From contig OZ024865.1 in assembly GCA_964017155.1 (NCBI GenBank), positions 35,600,438 to 35,664,437 of the forward strand: 64,000 bases of DNA. The letters are read 5' to 3'. The notes under the pieces were generated by a model, which was given only the letters and a program-made list of their open reading frames with translations, was not told the origin of the DNA and searched no databases. Each line of letters opens with the position of its first letter. The stretch's first letter is position 1. This document shows positions 10,476 to 56,815 of the stretch, in pieces. The position numbers were made by a program, and so were the translations under genes. Source of the stretch: Oasisia sp. SBJ-2009 (lineage: Eukaryota; Annelida; Polychaeta; Sabellida; Siboglinidae).

Positions 10476-10798
10476 ACATCAAAATCCTACCAGTACAAAT
10501 CTAAGACACTCACTAAAATACTTCACTAACTAAACCAATATAAACACAATACAAATGTGACGGTACTGACAGCGTGTTTGACACGCGATCAAGCAAAGAA
10601 CTCACCCACAGGTGTGGTGTGGTTCCTCAATCAGAGCACAATATGCCTCGTACGGCACAACTTCTTTCGGCACAATGGACTGTGACAGTATCTTTGTCAC
10701 AGGGCGCTCTGGAGCGGCGTGTTCGGGGTGAACAGCGTATGTGTGTGTTCCCCGACAAATGGCCCCAGTAGTCAACCTCGAATCATTAAAATACTCCC

Positions 10799-10806
10799 TA
10801 TTTATA
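10799..10806 (-). promoter_or_regulatory. TATA box in the 5' LTR
   Basis: TATAAATA on the minus strand (identical copy at 5324-5331). A start site about 30 bp downstream (near 10770) would define the U3/R boundary. Confidence 0.5.
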
Positions 10807-11343
10807 CTAGTGGTACTGTAGCCCGAGGACAGACGCTAGACGCCTTACCTAATATTTTGTCCAGCGCGTCTACCCCTAGAAATCTTGGCAGGGTGCCAGC
10901 GGACTCTGCACCCTGTGGTTTTCCCCAACAACAATAAAGTGGAGCATTTTCTTAAACCAGATGGCCCTAGAAATTAGCATAGACGAGCCTGCAGTGCTAG
11001 TGAACTTTCCCTCCCCTGGTAGCGTCCCAAAATACCAGGGTTGGTCCTCTGCCTCAGCCAGATGGCCCTAAAATTACCATATAAATTGCATAGGAAACCT
11101 TCCATACTGGTTATAGTCTCTTAACTGGGTAAACACCCTCCTTGTAAAATTATATAAGTATTTGCATGGCTTTAGTAGCCCTAAATAGTGGTAGATATAT
11201 ATAAACAGTGGTACATAGATAATATATATATATATATTACATATATATAGATATATATCATAATATGCACATACATACATGCATACATATATATATATAT
11301 ACTTATAATTATAATCGTTATCGCTGAAAAATCCCTACAGTTA

Positions 11344-11663
11344 GACAGAACACGGTATATAATAGTAGCCATTTTAGTCTTGATTCGATATACAGCTGGC
11401 ATATATGCACGTCTGCAGAACGTGATGAATGTACTGGACTTCAATTAACTGACACTTGAAAAGAAAAATTGACTGTTTAGCAATATGTTTAACGATCAAA
11501 CGTGATAGACAGGTGTTTGAGGTTGCATATGCCAATATTAGTATAACACCTTAGGCTTTATCTATAAAAAAAAATCATTATTTGCAATATGTTGCAGATG
11601 CGTCAGCCCGGGTTCTGGCAGCAAAGTGCTACGGGACAAGCGAAGGCCAGCACGACTAGAAGC
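11344..11663. other. Short non-coding stretch
   Basis: Nothing recognised between the LTR element and the hexamer array. Confidence 0.4.
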
Positions 11664-11748
11664 AAGAACAAGAACAAGAACAAGAACAAGAACAAGAACA
11701 AGAACAAGAACAAGAACAAGAACAAGAACAAGAACAAGAACAAGAACA
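11664..11748. repeat. (AAGAAC)n hexanucleotide array
   Basis: About 14 perfect copies. On the minus strand it is (TTCTTG)n directly after AATAAACATCTG, so it looks like the simple-repeat tail of the LINE relic beside it. Confidence 0.9.
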
Positions 11749-12260
11749 GATGTTTATTTTGACCCCAGAACAATTACATTAAATAATAGCAAATAGTATG
11801 CACATGAACAAATGTCACCATAAGTAATTAAGAGTACATATGAAATTGGGGTCAGTGACTCCTGCTAAGACTAAACAGTCGCTATCACAGGAGCCACTCG
11901 GATTATTACACGTTATCGTATTTGTATTAATTCAATACGATGTTTGTCTCTATATGTGTTAATCTATCCATAACACATGTGTACACAATGAAATAATGAA
12001 ATGACAATATTTACAATACATAAGAACATATGACATCAGTTTGTGTCTAACCATCAATATGTATATTTGAAATTCTAATGATTTTGAAGATTTATCTGAC
12101 ATACGTAACAATCAGATATTGTACATGCGTTGTGATATCTTTGCAAAATAGTTTTTTTAAGTAATACGCAAACCCATGTAAACTGTGGGTATTAATTTTT
12201 TCCCAAACTAATTCTGGAGTATCGTTTATACAGCTTCTATACAAGATCCTTGGTCTAATC
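11749..12260 (-). mobile_element. LINE 3' end relic with hairpin and hexamer tail
   Basis: Minus-strand reading. The segment 11863-11905 can fold into a stem (CTCCTGTGATAGCGACTG against its partner AGTCTTAGCAGGAG). The hairpin core GATAGnGACTnTTTAnTAGTC is shared with the LINE in the inverted duplication (14645-14690), so both are probably the same family. Protein similarity upstream is too decayed to be sure. Confidence 0.5.
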
Positions 12261-14086
<1,826 letters not shown>

Positions 14087-14154
14087 TTATGTATATAGAT
14101 CCCAAATATGTGCATATAGCATAGTGCATATAGGTCCGTGTATATACCGTTTTT

Positions 14155-14335
14155 TCCTTTTTCGTTTTCAAATTTGCGAACGAAAAACGGATAACGAATT
14201 CGTTTTCAAATTTGCGAACGAAAAACGAATTCGTTTTTCGTTTTCAAAAGTGAAGTAAGAAAAACGAAAAACTAATTCGTTTTTCGTTTTCAAAAGTGAA
14301 GTAAGAAAAACGAAAAACGAATTCGTTTTTGCATT
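14155..14335. repeat. Subterminal tandem array in left arm
   Basis: Repeats of about 40 bp built from CGTTTTTCGTTTTCAAAAGTG and AAGTAAGAAAAACGAA, each partly palindromic. The mirrored array is at about 18530-18715. Such repetitive ends recall foldback transposons. Confidence 0.85.
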
Positions 14336-14519
14336 TAGGATGCTTCGGTCGCACTGCCACTTCGGGTGGCCGGTAGTTTCGGCGGGATACTCCGGTCGCA
14401 CTGGCACGTTTTGAAAACAAACTCGCAGAAATTGCATCGGCGAAGTGGTATGTCTAAGTACCTACATGTGAATATTGGTCGTTTCGGCGCTGTTTTGTAT
14501 GTTTCGACAATTTAATAAA

Positions 14520-15900
14520 CTTTACTCAACCTTTATATAATAGATCGAAAGATGGATAAATCGAGAGTAGATGTATTTATTTTGTAACTGCAACTATGTG
14601 ATGCAACAGTTATTTTAAAGTTAGTTTGTAAAATATTTGACTTAGGAGGCCCCTATTATGACTAATAAATAGTCACTATCTTAGGGGCCACTTTGGGTTT
14701 TTTAATTAGCTATTTTGTTTATGTAATTATTGAATTACACTGATGGACCAATTGTGTTTAGGAGCATGTATATTCCTGAGTATTGTTTATTAACATTTGC
14801 TACTTTACGCATATTGTAAGTAGAGGATATGTGGTAAAAATATAATACGTTTATGGCTTAATGTTTTGCTAGAGTTAGTGTTAATTCATTATTATTTTGC
14901 ATATGCAGTAATTTACAACAGTAGAAGTATCTTTGCATCCGTGTGTAATATGCTGCTTTACATGATGTATCAGTCTTTTTTAAATTGTGATTGGTTATGT
15001 TTTGAGTAAACAAATATAGGTATTGTTTATTGTGTGAGGCATACTATTTGTAATACTCTTTTTTTACAAATGTATATTATGTCCTGAATGTATGTATTCT
15101 GCTGTGTGCTGATGTGAAATGATTATGCATATTTCTGGTTTGTGTTATCTGCCAATTTTGAAAGTATGCGGGTAATGTTTTATGTTTATATTTATAGTAA
15201 AATTATAATATAATTACAATAAGTTGGTATACAACTTTTGCTTAAACATTAATTCTATGTGGGAGCTATATTTATTTGAAAATATTATTCTTACAATTTG
15301 TTTTGCAATTTGTTTATTCAATTACATTTGTGTCCCTAGATCAGTAGATGGTAACTAGTGTGAGGCAATGTTATAGAATAAAAGAGTGAAATTTTCATTC
15401 TAGTTTGAATAATATGCTTTAACCTAGTTATAGGTCCAACTGTTCGAGAACATCTGTTTGCTATTTTATCAATATGTTTAATCCAGTTTAAATCCGAGAT
15501 TAAAGTAAAGCCCAGAATTTTAAACTCGTTAAATCTCTCAATATCTACATTGTCAATTGTTAATGTTACTTCATCAACCTATTTATTAGGCATTTGAAAA
15601 AAAACTTTGTTTTATTAATATTTTAATGATAATGTATAATATTAACACAAGTTTTATTGGCAACTCAACTGAGTTGGATTGACATTATACAATATAATAT
15701 CTTTATTAATCAAATATTCAATATTCACTGTGTTTCTGTCATATGTGAAGGTTTTAATTGTACTTGTATCATCAAGTATCATGAGCATATGTTATGCTGG
15801 CTTTTGGAAATCATTGATATAATTAAAGTAAATAACAATGTCAGTGGCCCTAAAACTGATCCTTGGGGGACGCCTCGTTTTATAGGTAAAGTATATCATT
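14520..15900 (-). pseudogene. Decayed non-LTR reverse transcriptase (left arm)
   Basis: Minus-strand translation gives the RT motif GVPQGSVLGP at 15845-15874, a frameshifted form of the FLIYINDL block after it, the catalytic box as YAHDT (normally YADDT), and the downstream thumb-like block TIDNVDIE...NWKKHIDKIA-type sequence in pieces. Stops and frameshifts are frequent. The 3' part holds a GGCCCCTA...TAGGGGCC hairpin at about 14645-14690. Confidence 0.8.
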
Positions 15901-16099
15901 GTACCTCTTCTAGTCTTACAGACTGCTTACAGTTAGCTGCATATTATTGTGTTAGATGTATTGCTATGAGCTCCATTCCAATGACTCCTGGCTACCTCAC
16001 TGATCCGTTCACGTTAAACAATAGTGTATATGATTGTCACCCTTGCAACTGCACAAAATTATTCCTGTCAAGAAGTAGAACTTGTCTTTAGGCCAGTGT

Positions 16100-16235
16100 A
16101 AATTTGCTAACAAGTTTGGAAAACTTTCGGACACTATCCCGGAATGTATACAGAATGCAAGCAGTGCAGAGATCTTTAAAACACACATTTTAACAGTTTC
16201 TCATGATAGATGTACACATTTGCAAACATTTCATT
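16100..16235 (+). mobile_element. LINE RT C-terminal fragment in the spacer
   Basis: Plus-strand frame KFGKLSDTIPECIQNASS then AEIFKTHILTV resembles the common LINE end block (W-N-K-L-P-D-x-I-R-N-A-S-S-x-x-x-F-K-x-x-L-K). It lies in the roughly 550-bp spacer between the inverted arms and is much decayed. Confidence 0.5.
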
Positions 16236-16739
16236 ATAGATATGGCTGAGGGATTGTTTGCATTTGGCTTGTTTAGATTAATAAATATTTGTGTGGTGGT
16301 GGTAGTGGTAGTCATAGTAAGGACTTTATCTCAGACAATCATATTTTTATTATTGTTATTACTATTATTGTTATGTAGAAGTGGATGAGTTTGGGCAGTT
16401 TGCCAGTCGAATGTGGACTGTCATTTAGTCATGCCTTTTGGGATGTCTATGTGTGCACATAATCTTATGTCATTATAATTAAAGATTTAACTGTAAGCCT
16501 AATGATTTCTAAAATTATTTGTAATCTTTTTTATTCATGTTTCCAGTAGAATATGAAACAGTGTCACCTGACTGTTTATTAACAACTGAAATGGAATATT
16601 TATGGATATGCAAGTGTGACAAACATGCATTCAATTTTTAACGCAAACCGATCAGTGAGATAGTCAGGAGGCATTGAATGGAGCTTACAGCAATAATATT
16701 CAACTAACTGTAAACAGTCTGTAAGACTAGAAGAGGTAC

Positions 16740-18000
16740 AATGATATACTTTACCTATAAAAAGAGGCATCCCCCAATGATCAATATTAGGGCTACTGAC
16801 ATTGTTATTTACTGTAATTATATCAATGATTTCCAAAAGCCAGCATAACTATAACATAATTAGAGACCTCATTGAACAAGTTCTGCGGCGGGCAACACGA
16901 CTTGTGCCGGAAACAAAGGGACTACCATACAACAACAGACTAATAGAATTACGGCTTCCTACATTGAACTTCAGAAGACAGAGAACAAACATAATCCAGA
17001 CATTCAAAATTATCAAAAGAATAGACTCGGTCAAACAGGATTGCAGATGTCCACAGTGCCCATCAAAGCTGGTGTTAAAAAAAGCCAGTGGTACAACAAG
17101 AGGGCACAGCGAAAAACTCCAAACACAGAGAGCAACTGGCTACAGGCACCACTTCTTCTCGACTAGAGTGGTTAAAATGTGGAACTCCCTTTCAGAAGAC
17201 ACAGTCCAGGCCAGAACAGTAAACGAACAGAAGTCACGCCTCCGAAGAGATTGGAGAGGTCACCCAGACCTGTATACACCTGTAATTAAAAAATTTCAAA
17301 TTAACCAGCCTTGACAAACCGGATATAAAACACAATACATGAAAATAAAATACATCAATAGAGAACTACAACATCAGAAAACAAATCTTGAGACGTTCTC
17401 AATGCTCAGTTTGGGCAACTACTGACCGGTCTTGAGGTAAGATCTTGAGGTAAGATAACTTATGCCCATGATACTTCATGATACAAGTACAATTAAGACC
17501 TTCACAGATGACAGAAACACAGTGAATATTGAATATTTGATTAATAAAGATCTATAATAAACATATAGCTAAAACTACATACATATGTGTTAATTGTATT
17601 TTATTGTATAATGTCAATCCAACTCAGTTGAGTTGCCAATAAGACTTGTGTTATTATTATACATCATCATTAAAATATTTATAAAACATAATTTTTTTTT
17701 CAAATGCCTAATAAATAGGTTGATGAAGTAACATTAACAATTGACAATGTAGATATTGAGAAATTTAACCAGTTTAACATTCTGGGCTTTACATTAATCT
17801 CGCATTTAAACTGGATTAAACATATTGATAAAATAGCAAACAGATGTTCTCGAACAATTGGACCTATAACTAGGTTAAAGCATATTATTCAAACTAGAAT
17901 AAAAATGTCACTCTTTAATTCTATAATATTGCCTCACACTAGTTACCATCTACTGATCTAGGGACACAAATGTAATTGAATAAACAAATTGCAAAACAAA
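16740..18000 (+). pseudogene. Decayed non-LTR reverse transcriptase (right arm)
   Basis: Plus-strand copy of the RT in the left arm: GIPQ-stop-SILGLL at about 16763-16793, YAHDT at 17460-17475 after the inserted LINE, and TIDNVDIEKFNQFNILGFT with NWIKHIDKIANRCSRTIG further on (17735-17870). It shares the Asp-to-His change in the catalytic box with the left copy. Confidence 0.8.
16851..17454 (+). mobile_element. 5'-truncated LINE insertion with target-site duplication
   Basis: ATAACT flanks the insert at 16845-16850 and 17455-17460; removing the 604 bp plus one copy restores collinearity with the left arm. The open frame 16856-17314 is the C-terminal part of a jockey/CR1-like RT (QVLRRATRLVPE, LPYNNRLIELRLPTL, FFSTRVVKMWNSL). 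It ends in a short repeated tail, two copies of TCTTGAGGTAAGA. The frame is intact over 150 codons, so it is younger than the arm it entered. Confidence 0.88.
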
Positions 18001-18750
18001 TTGTAAGAATAATATTTTCAAATAAATATAGCTCCCACATAGAATTAATATTTAAGCAAAAGTTGAATACCAACTTATTGTAATTATATTATAATTTTAC
18101 TATAAATATAAACATAAAACATTACCAGCATACTTTCAAAATTGGCAGATAACACAAACCAGAAATATGCACAATCATTTCACACCAGCACACAGCAGAA
18201 TACATACATTCAGGACATAATATACATGTGATGCAACAACTGTTGCATCACATAGTTGCAGTTACAAAATAAATACATCTACTCTCGATTTATCCATCTT
18301 TCAATCTATTATATATAAGGTTGAGTAAAGTTTATTAAATTGTCGAAACATACAAAACAGCGCCGAAACGACCAATATTCACATGTAGGTACTTAGACAT
18401 ACCACTTCGCCGATGCAATTTCTGCGAGTTTGTTTTCAAAACGCTGCCAGTGCGACCGAAGTATCCCGCCAAAACTACCAATTTTACCGGCCACCCGAAG
18501 TGGCAGTGCGACCGAAGCATCCTAAATGCAAAAAAAACGAATTGGTTTTTCGTTTTTCTTACTTCACTTTTGAAAACGAAAAACGAATTCGTTTTTCTTA
18601 CTTCACTTTTGAAAACGAAAAACGAATTCGTGTTTCGTTTTCAAATTTGAAAACGAAAAAGGAATTCGTTATCCGTTTTTCGTTCGCAAATTTGAAAACG
18701 AAAAAGGAAAAAACGGTATATACACGGACCCATATAGCATAGCATAGTGA

Positions 18751-19400
18751 TACAACTCCATGCGTCTGCTTCCAGGCACCCCACATACACGGCGCACGTT
18801 ACACAAAACGCCGTACACAAAAAAGGCTTTGCCATCAGTATTTGACTGGGTCATCGTAGGTGATCATTTTGATGGTTTTTTCGAGGTGCGGGCCTAAACT
18901 GCAAAAGTACCGAAATAATACCGTAAAACGTGGGATAACCGCGTGAGGCCTAGTGCCAGCACGGTAGTGGCGCCGCGTAGCGGGAGACAGTGCTCGGCTC
19001 CTTATTCGCATAGCAGTGACGTCACTGTCCTCCGAATAGCCTGGTCAAGCGCAGGCCACATTTTACGAAACAAATAATATAGCATTTGAGTTTTATTCAT
19101 TAAGAATTTAGCTAAACAAACAGGTTAGGTATACACCAACTCTCGCGCAGCACAGTGACAATACAGAAAATGTTTACAAACCCCATGCCGTAATGATCGG
19201 CGATTTGTTGTCCGCGTTGCTGCACTTGAAGACAATACACGTATCGCCCCAGGGCGGATAACTATCCGATAGGTGGCGCCTCAAACGCACGCCGCACTTC
19301 GTGACCCATTGCCTATCAACAAGCCTCAAGGTCCGTCAAACCATCAAAATGGACGTCGCACTTGTAAAGTAAAACTTTACAAGTAGCTTTAGAATTAGCT
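18751..19400. other. Non-coding stretch, nothing recognised
   Basis: CpG-rich compared with its surroundings, but no ORF or RNA gene that I can support. Confidence 0.4.
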
Positions 19401-19404
19401 TTTT

Positions 19405-19895
19405 ATATTAAGTTTATACATGCACCGCTGTCTCAACGACTATACATCTAGAGAAGCGGGCTGTGTGTCAGAAATGCTAAACCAATTAAAACTACATCAA
19501 TTAAAAACCAGACGAACAAACAGACGCCTCACCATACTCCACAAAGCCATCTATGGACACCTATCCTTGCCTGTCAATAACCTCCTCCAGCCCGTACAAC
19601 GCCTATCAAGACATTTAAACAATAAAGCTTTCAACACCATCCATGCCAGCAAGAACTGCTATAAATATTCATATTTCCCTAGAACAATAAGAGACTGGAA
19701 TTCCCTGCCAGATGCAATAGTTAACATTTCTAAACCACAACATTTCAAACAAGCTTTAATACACGACTAACAACCCAACAGCATGCGCACCCAACCCTGA
19801 CCGTTTGACTCCACCAGGAGTGTTGGCCAGTACACCTACAAGACAAGCTGTCTCAACCCCGTAAACGGCTTAACCACCACAACGGCATCGGTGCT
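19405..19895 (+). mobile_element. LINE reverse transcriptase C-terminal fragment
   Basis: The frame 19420-19770 shows the typical end of a jockey-like RT: MLNQLKLHQLKTRRTNRRL, LTILHKAIYGHLSLP, then YKYSYFPRTIRDWNSLPD and FKQAL. Intact for 116 codons and 5' truncated. No target duplication was identified. Confidence 0.8.
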
Positions 19896-20074
19896 GCGTA
19901 GTTATGCTCTGTGTAATCCAAACAGAAATGTCTGCAGATCTATAGTTTTCATTAAAACATTAAGTAGTCTTGTATCTCTGTGTTATGTCTCTGTTTTGTA
20001 TCCTATAAAGTTATGTTCCATTGAATCCTTATTTACCATTAATAGTATGTATGTATGTATATATATATATATAT

Positions 20075-20138
20075 CAGCTTCATTGATTATGGGTACAAAT
20101 CATAATAATCTTTGTTAATAAAGATGCAAGATCCTTAA

Positions 20139-20190
<52 letters not shown>

Positions 20191-20288
20191 TGTATATATA
20201 ATATTATATTATCATATTAATGATCTTGCATCTTTATTAACATAAAGATTATTATGATTTGTACCCATAATCAATGAAGACGCTGACA
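20075..20288. repeat. AT-centred inverted repeat (about 60-bp arms)
   Basis: TTCATTGATTATGGGTACAA and the following 40 bases (from 20079) recur inverted, ending at 20278, around an (AT)n core (20142-20185). Only a 2-base indel and a few mismatches separate the arms. It can form a long hairpin or cruciform and may be a MITE-like element. Confidence 0.88.
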
Positions 20289-22320
20289 CTGTTTGTGCAC
20301 ATTTCTCAAAATTTCACAGAGGCAATGGAGACAAACAAGAGTTGATTACAGAAGACAATGTCAGCAACACCTTGACTCCTTGAGACAGACACGAATGTTT
20401 ATTAATGTTACAAGGTCAACTTCTAATTTAAATTTGCATAACATGTCACTGTATACCATCTCGAACATAAATAATCTGTCTGCAACCAAATGTGTATAAT
20501 CAATTCTGAATAGACGTCATGATTGCACATACGTATGAATAAATGCATCTAATAATTGACTGATCAGCAGCTTTCTTATGCCACTATACATAACTGAAAC
20601 AGGCAACTGAAAACATTGTTTATGCCTAGTATATGAAATTGTACATGTCAATATGCAATAAACACATGATTATAAAATATAAATGTAACATGTTTACAGG
20701 CTCTTTTCCACAGCAATGGAAGACCAGTTTTACAATACTTCTGCACAAAATAACATCATGAAATACACTCATTGGTTGCATGACACATACAAAGTCATAC
20801 TCTTATTAGTTTAATAAATGATTATAGATGCTTTTGTCACTAGCAAACCCTAAAAGAACTGAAAATAGTAAAACAGAAAAACATACTTACATGTATCACA
20901 TTACATTAACAATCAGAAATATAGTTTTAAGTTTGTTCAAATAATAACTTCTTCAGCTAATATAACATAACACTAATATGTCACTTATAAAAATCAAACT
21001 TACCCTTATTAATTTTACTAATAATGTATGTGTGAACATATATATTCGACATCACATGATCTTAAGCAGATAAGTAATCTAATATTACTTATTTTTATGC
21101 ACACCTGAACAATGTCAGCTTGAAACTGACATGTTTGTAAACTGTAGTTGTAGACTACTAAATCATGTCAACAAATGTCATGAATATCCAGACAATTAAT
21201 GTTTGGCACTCACTATAGAGTGGACTTCAGCAGCCATGCATGACGAAATACACCAGTCATGCATGAAATAGCACAAAGACCAATATTCACAAGAATATGT
21301 TTCATTCTTGGTGGACAAGAGTTCAACTTGCACGGACAGAGCAAAGCAATATATGGCCAACTGTTGCTGTTGGGACATCTCAACTCAGACCCCAAAAGCT
21401 GTGATTCACTATGCAGTCAGTGTACACAATACTAACATAGTACAACTAGGCATGTATTTTAAAGGCTTACTAATGTATAAGTCACGTTTTACACATATAT
21501 GGCGACGTAACAGTTCAGGAACTCACTCATGGAATATACGGGTAAATATTATCCAAGACGGTAAACACTTGAGTTACACATTCATTTGAAAATACTGGCA
21601 TTGGTGTTTCTAGTAAACACTATGTGTATTTAAACAGAGTATTTTATTCTGTGCAGGATTTGCTGAAGGCAACAGTTTTACAGTTAGCCACACCGCAAGC
21701 AACTATAGCAAATGATTAAATGATACCACGTTACATAATATTTTACGATACATACAGTTGATAGGAATCTCTTAGGAAAATTAAACAAAAGTTGAAAGGC
21801 ACATACAATGCAGTGGGAGTATATCTGTAGTTCAAAAACGAATACGTTAACTCTATCACATAGCAAAATGTTATGGTTTACTGGGTTGTCATGTCGTTTG
21901 GTCCACTTAATAACTAACATGGACACATAAATATCCACTACATAATCACCAGTTGTTGGAAATGTTTGAAACTGCCAGCTACGTAGCTATCATGAAGCTC
22001 AGCGTAGCATTCTGTAGCACAGGAATAGCGTACAAACAACATTTCATTGGTCGAACGCAACAAAACCACATGTCAGTGGTAAGGACGACCAGTTCCTGTG
22101 TTGCTGGCAGGCAAGACGAGTACGTTACGCCGATTGCCAAGCCGAAGCATGTTTAGTAGCTCCATCTAGTGAATACTTGACAAAGCTGAAATAAAAATTA
22201 AACCTTGTCAGAAACGTAACTCCAATTTACATCGCAACTTGATCTATTTGCTAACTGAATGGCACGGCATAAGTATTCATAATGATGTTCTCAAACATGA
22301 ACTGCATACATATATCTACC
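20289..22320. other. Non-coding stretch downstream of the septin gene
   Basis: No gene seen. It may include septin 3' UTR: a minus-strand AATAAA lies at 21643-21648, about 1.2 kb past the stop codon, but the transcript end cannot be fixed. Confidence 0.4.
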
Positions 22321-22329
22321 AAAACAGTG

Positions 22330-22560
22330 TGTGTGCGTGTGTGCGTGTGTGCGTGTGTGCGTGTGTGCGTGTGTGCGTGTGTGCGTGTGTGCCTGTGTGC
22401 CTGTGTGTGAGTGCATGTGTGTGTGTGTGTGAGTGAGTGCGTGCACGTGTGCTTGAGTGCATGCATCTGGGTGTGAGTGCGATTGTGTGTGTGCACGTGT
22501 GTGACCATGTGCATGCGTGTGTGTGTGCGGGTGTGTGTGTAACTGTGTGTGTGTGCCAGT
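22330..22560. repeat. (GT)n / GTGTGC imperfect microsatellite
   Basis: Alternating GTGTGTGC units degenerating to the right. All ORFs here on both strands (Cys/Val or His/Thr repeats) are artefacts. Confidence 0.9.
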
Positions 22561-22870
22561 GTGCATGTACACTTGTCAGTGCATGTTTGTACACTACACA
22601 TGTTTACATATTTAAACATGCATACATAGACATACATGAATCTGGAGTTTCACAGACATATGAACATAAACAAACACAAATAAAACACATAACAAATTAA
22701 TTTTACACATATAATAATTCTGCCAATATTGTTATGCATACAACAATACAACTAAAACTTATAGATACTTATACTCATATAGCACAACCTCTACAAAAAT
22801 CTCACAGCTGACAAACCTAAATGATACCACATTCAAAGTGTACATACCTCCACAACAGACACAGGGCAAA

Positions 22871-56456
<33,586 letters not shown>

Positions 56457-56610
56457 GGCAGCAAGGTCAAAGTAACAGGAGCGAAATGAGAAAATTACAA
56501 CACTCTACGCGTAAGAATTATGACGATATGTTGAACGGAGCAAGTTTAGAAGGCCGGAACCATGTTTAGACCTGCCGCCATTTTGAGATGTTGCCGCCCG
56601 GAAATGAGTG
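56457..56610 (-). promoter_or_regulatory. Septin 5' UTR/core promoter region with a YY1-type site
   Basis: CAAAATGGCGGC on the minus strand (56574-56585) matches the YY1 consensus, which commonly sits just downstream of start sites in TATA-less CpG-type promoters. It lies about 120 bp upstream of the exon 1a ATG. The start site itself cannot be read from sequence. Confidence 0.5.
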
Positions 56611-56751
56611 AACATGTTGTTTACCCACCGTAGGGTGGCGCCACTTTTATGAAAACGATTGACTGGACGTCTAAACTAAAGGAATAATGTTATTATAATT
56701 TATTATTAATTACAGTAGATATAGTAAAAATAAATACCCCCTGTTATTCAT

Positions 56752-56815
56752 GAGATAGCGTAGTGGTTAATCCGTCTCCCACGCTGTTGACCCGAGTACA
56801 ATACCCGGTCACAGC
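56752..56815 (+). repeat. tRNA-like element (SINE head or tRNA pseudogene)
   Basis: TAGCGTAGTGGTTAATCCG fits a Pol III A box; the B box region GAGTACAATACCCG is degenerate. No clean cloverleaf. Confidence 0.35.

Larger units (their letters stand above)
4845..11339 (-). mobile_element. Gag-only LTR retrotransposon, structurally complete and apparently young
   Basis: Two direct repeats of exactly 1,020 bp (4845-5864 and 10320-11339) begin TGTAG and end CTACA; I found no difference between them. They are flanked by a 4-bp duplication GTTA (4841-4844 and 11340-11343). Reading on the minus strand the order is 5' LTR, a primer site matching tRNA-Leu, a 592-codon gag ORF, two tandem-repeat arrays, a polypurine tract and the 3' LTR. 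The 4.45-kb interior contains no protease, reverse transcriptase, RNase H or integrase that I can find. Gag resembles Ty3/Gypsy-type retrotransposon gag. The design equals that of TR-GAG/LARD-type non-autonomous elements described from plants; the missing enzymes would have to come from an autonomous relative. Identical LTRs imply recent insertion. Confidence 0.92.
10320..11339 (-). repeat. 5' LTR (right copy)
   Basis: 1,020 bp; reads as identical to 4845-5864. It carries the presumed promoter for the gag transcript. It includes an AT-rich tract (11215-11301) in the U3 part. Confidence 0.95.
14110..16045. repeat. Left arm of a large inverted duplication
   Basis: Its reverse complement recurs at 16600-18750. 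Landmarks from outside in: GGTCCGTGTATATACCG; an array of TTCGTTTTTCGTTTTCAAAAGTGAAGTAAG units; CGGTCGCACTGCCACTTCGG; TAATAAACTTTACTCAACC; then a decayed LINE RT. This arm has about 460 bp (14606-15065) that the right arm lacks. Confidence 0.9.
16600..18750. repeat. Right arm of the large inverted duplication
   Basis: Reverse complement of 14110-16045, interrupted by a LINE insertion at 16851-17454 and lacking the 460 bp present in the left arm at 14606-15065. At that deletion junction sits a perfect palindrome, TGTGATGCAACA-AC-TGTTGCATCACA (about 18229-18254). Confidence 0.9.

Noticed and set aside
21308..21589. 93-codon plus-strand ORF
   Set aside because: No recognisable domain, splice context or repeat; likely chance.
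22251..22700. His/Thr- and Cys/Val-rich ORFs
   Set aside because: Products of the GT/CA microsatellite on both strands.
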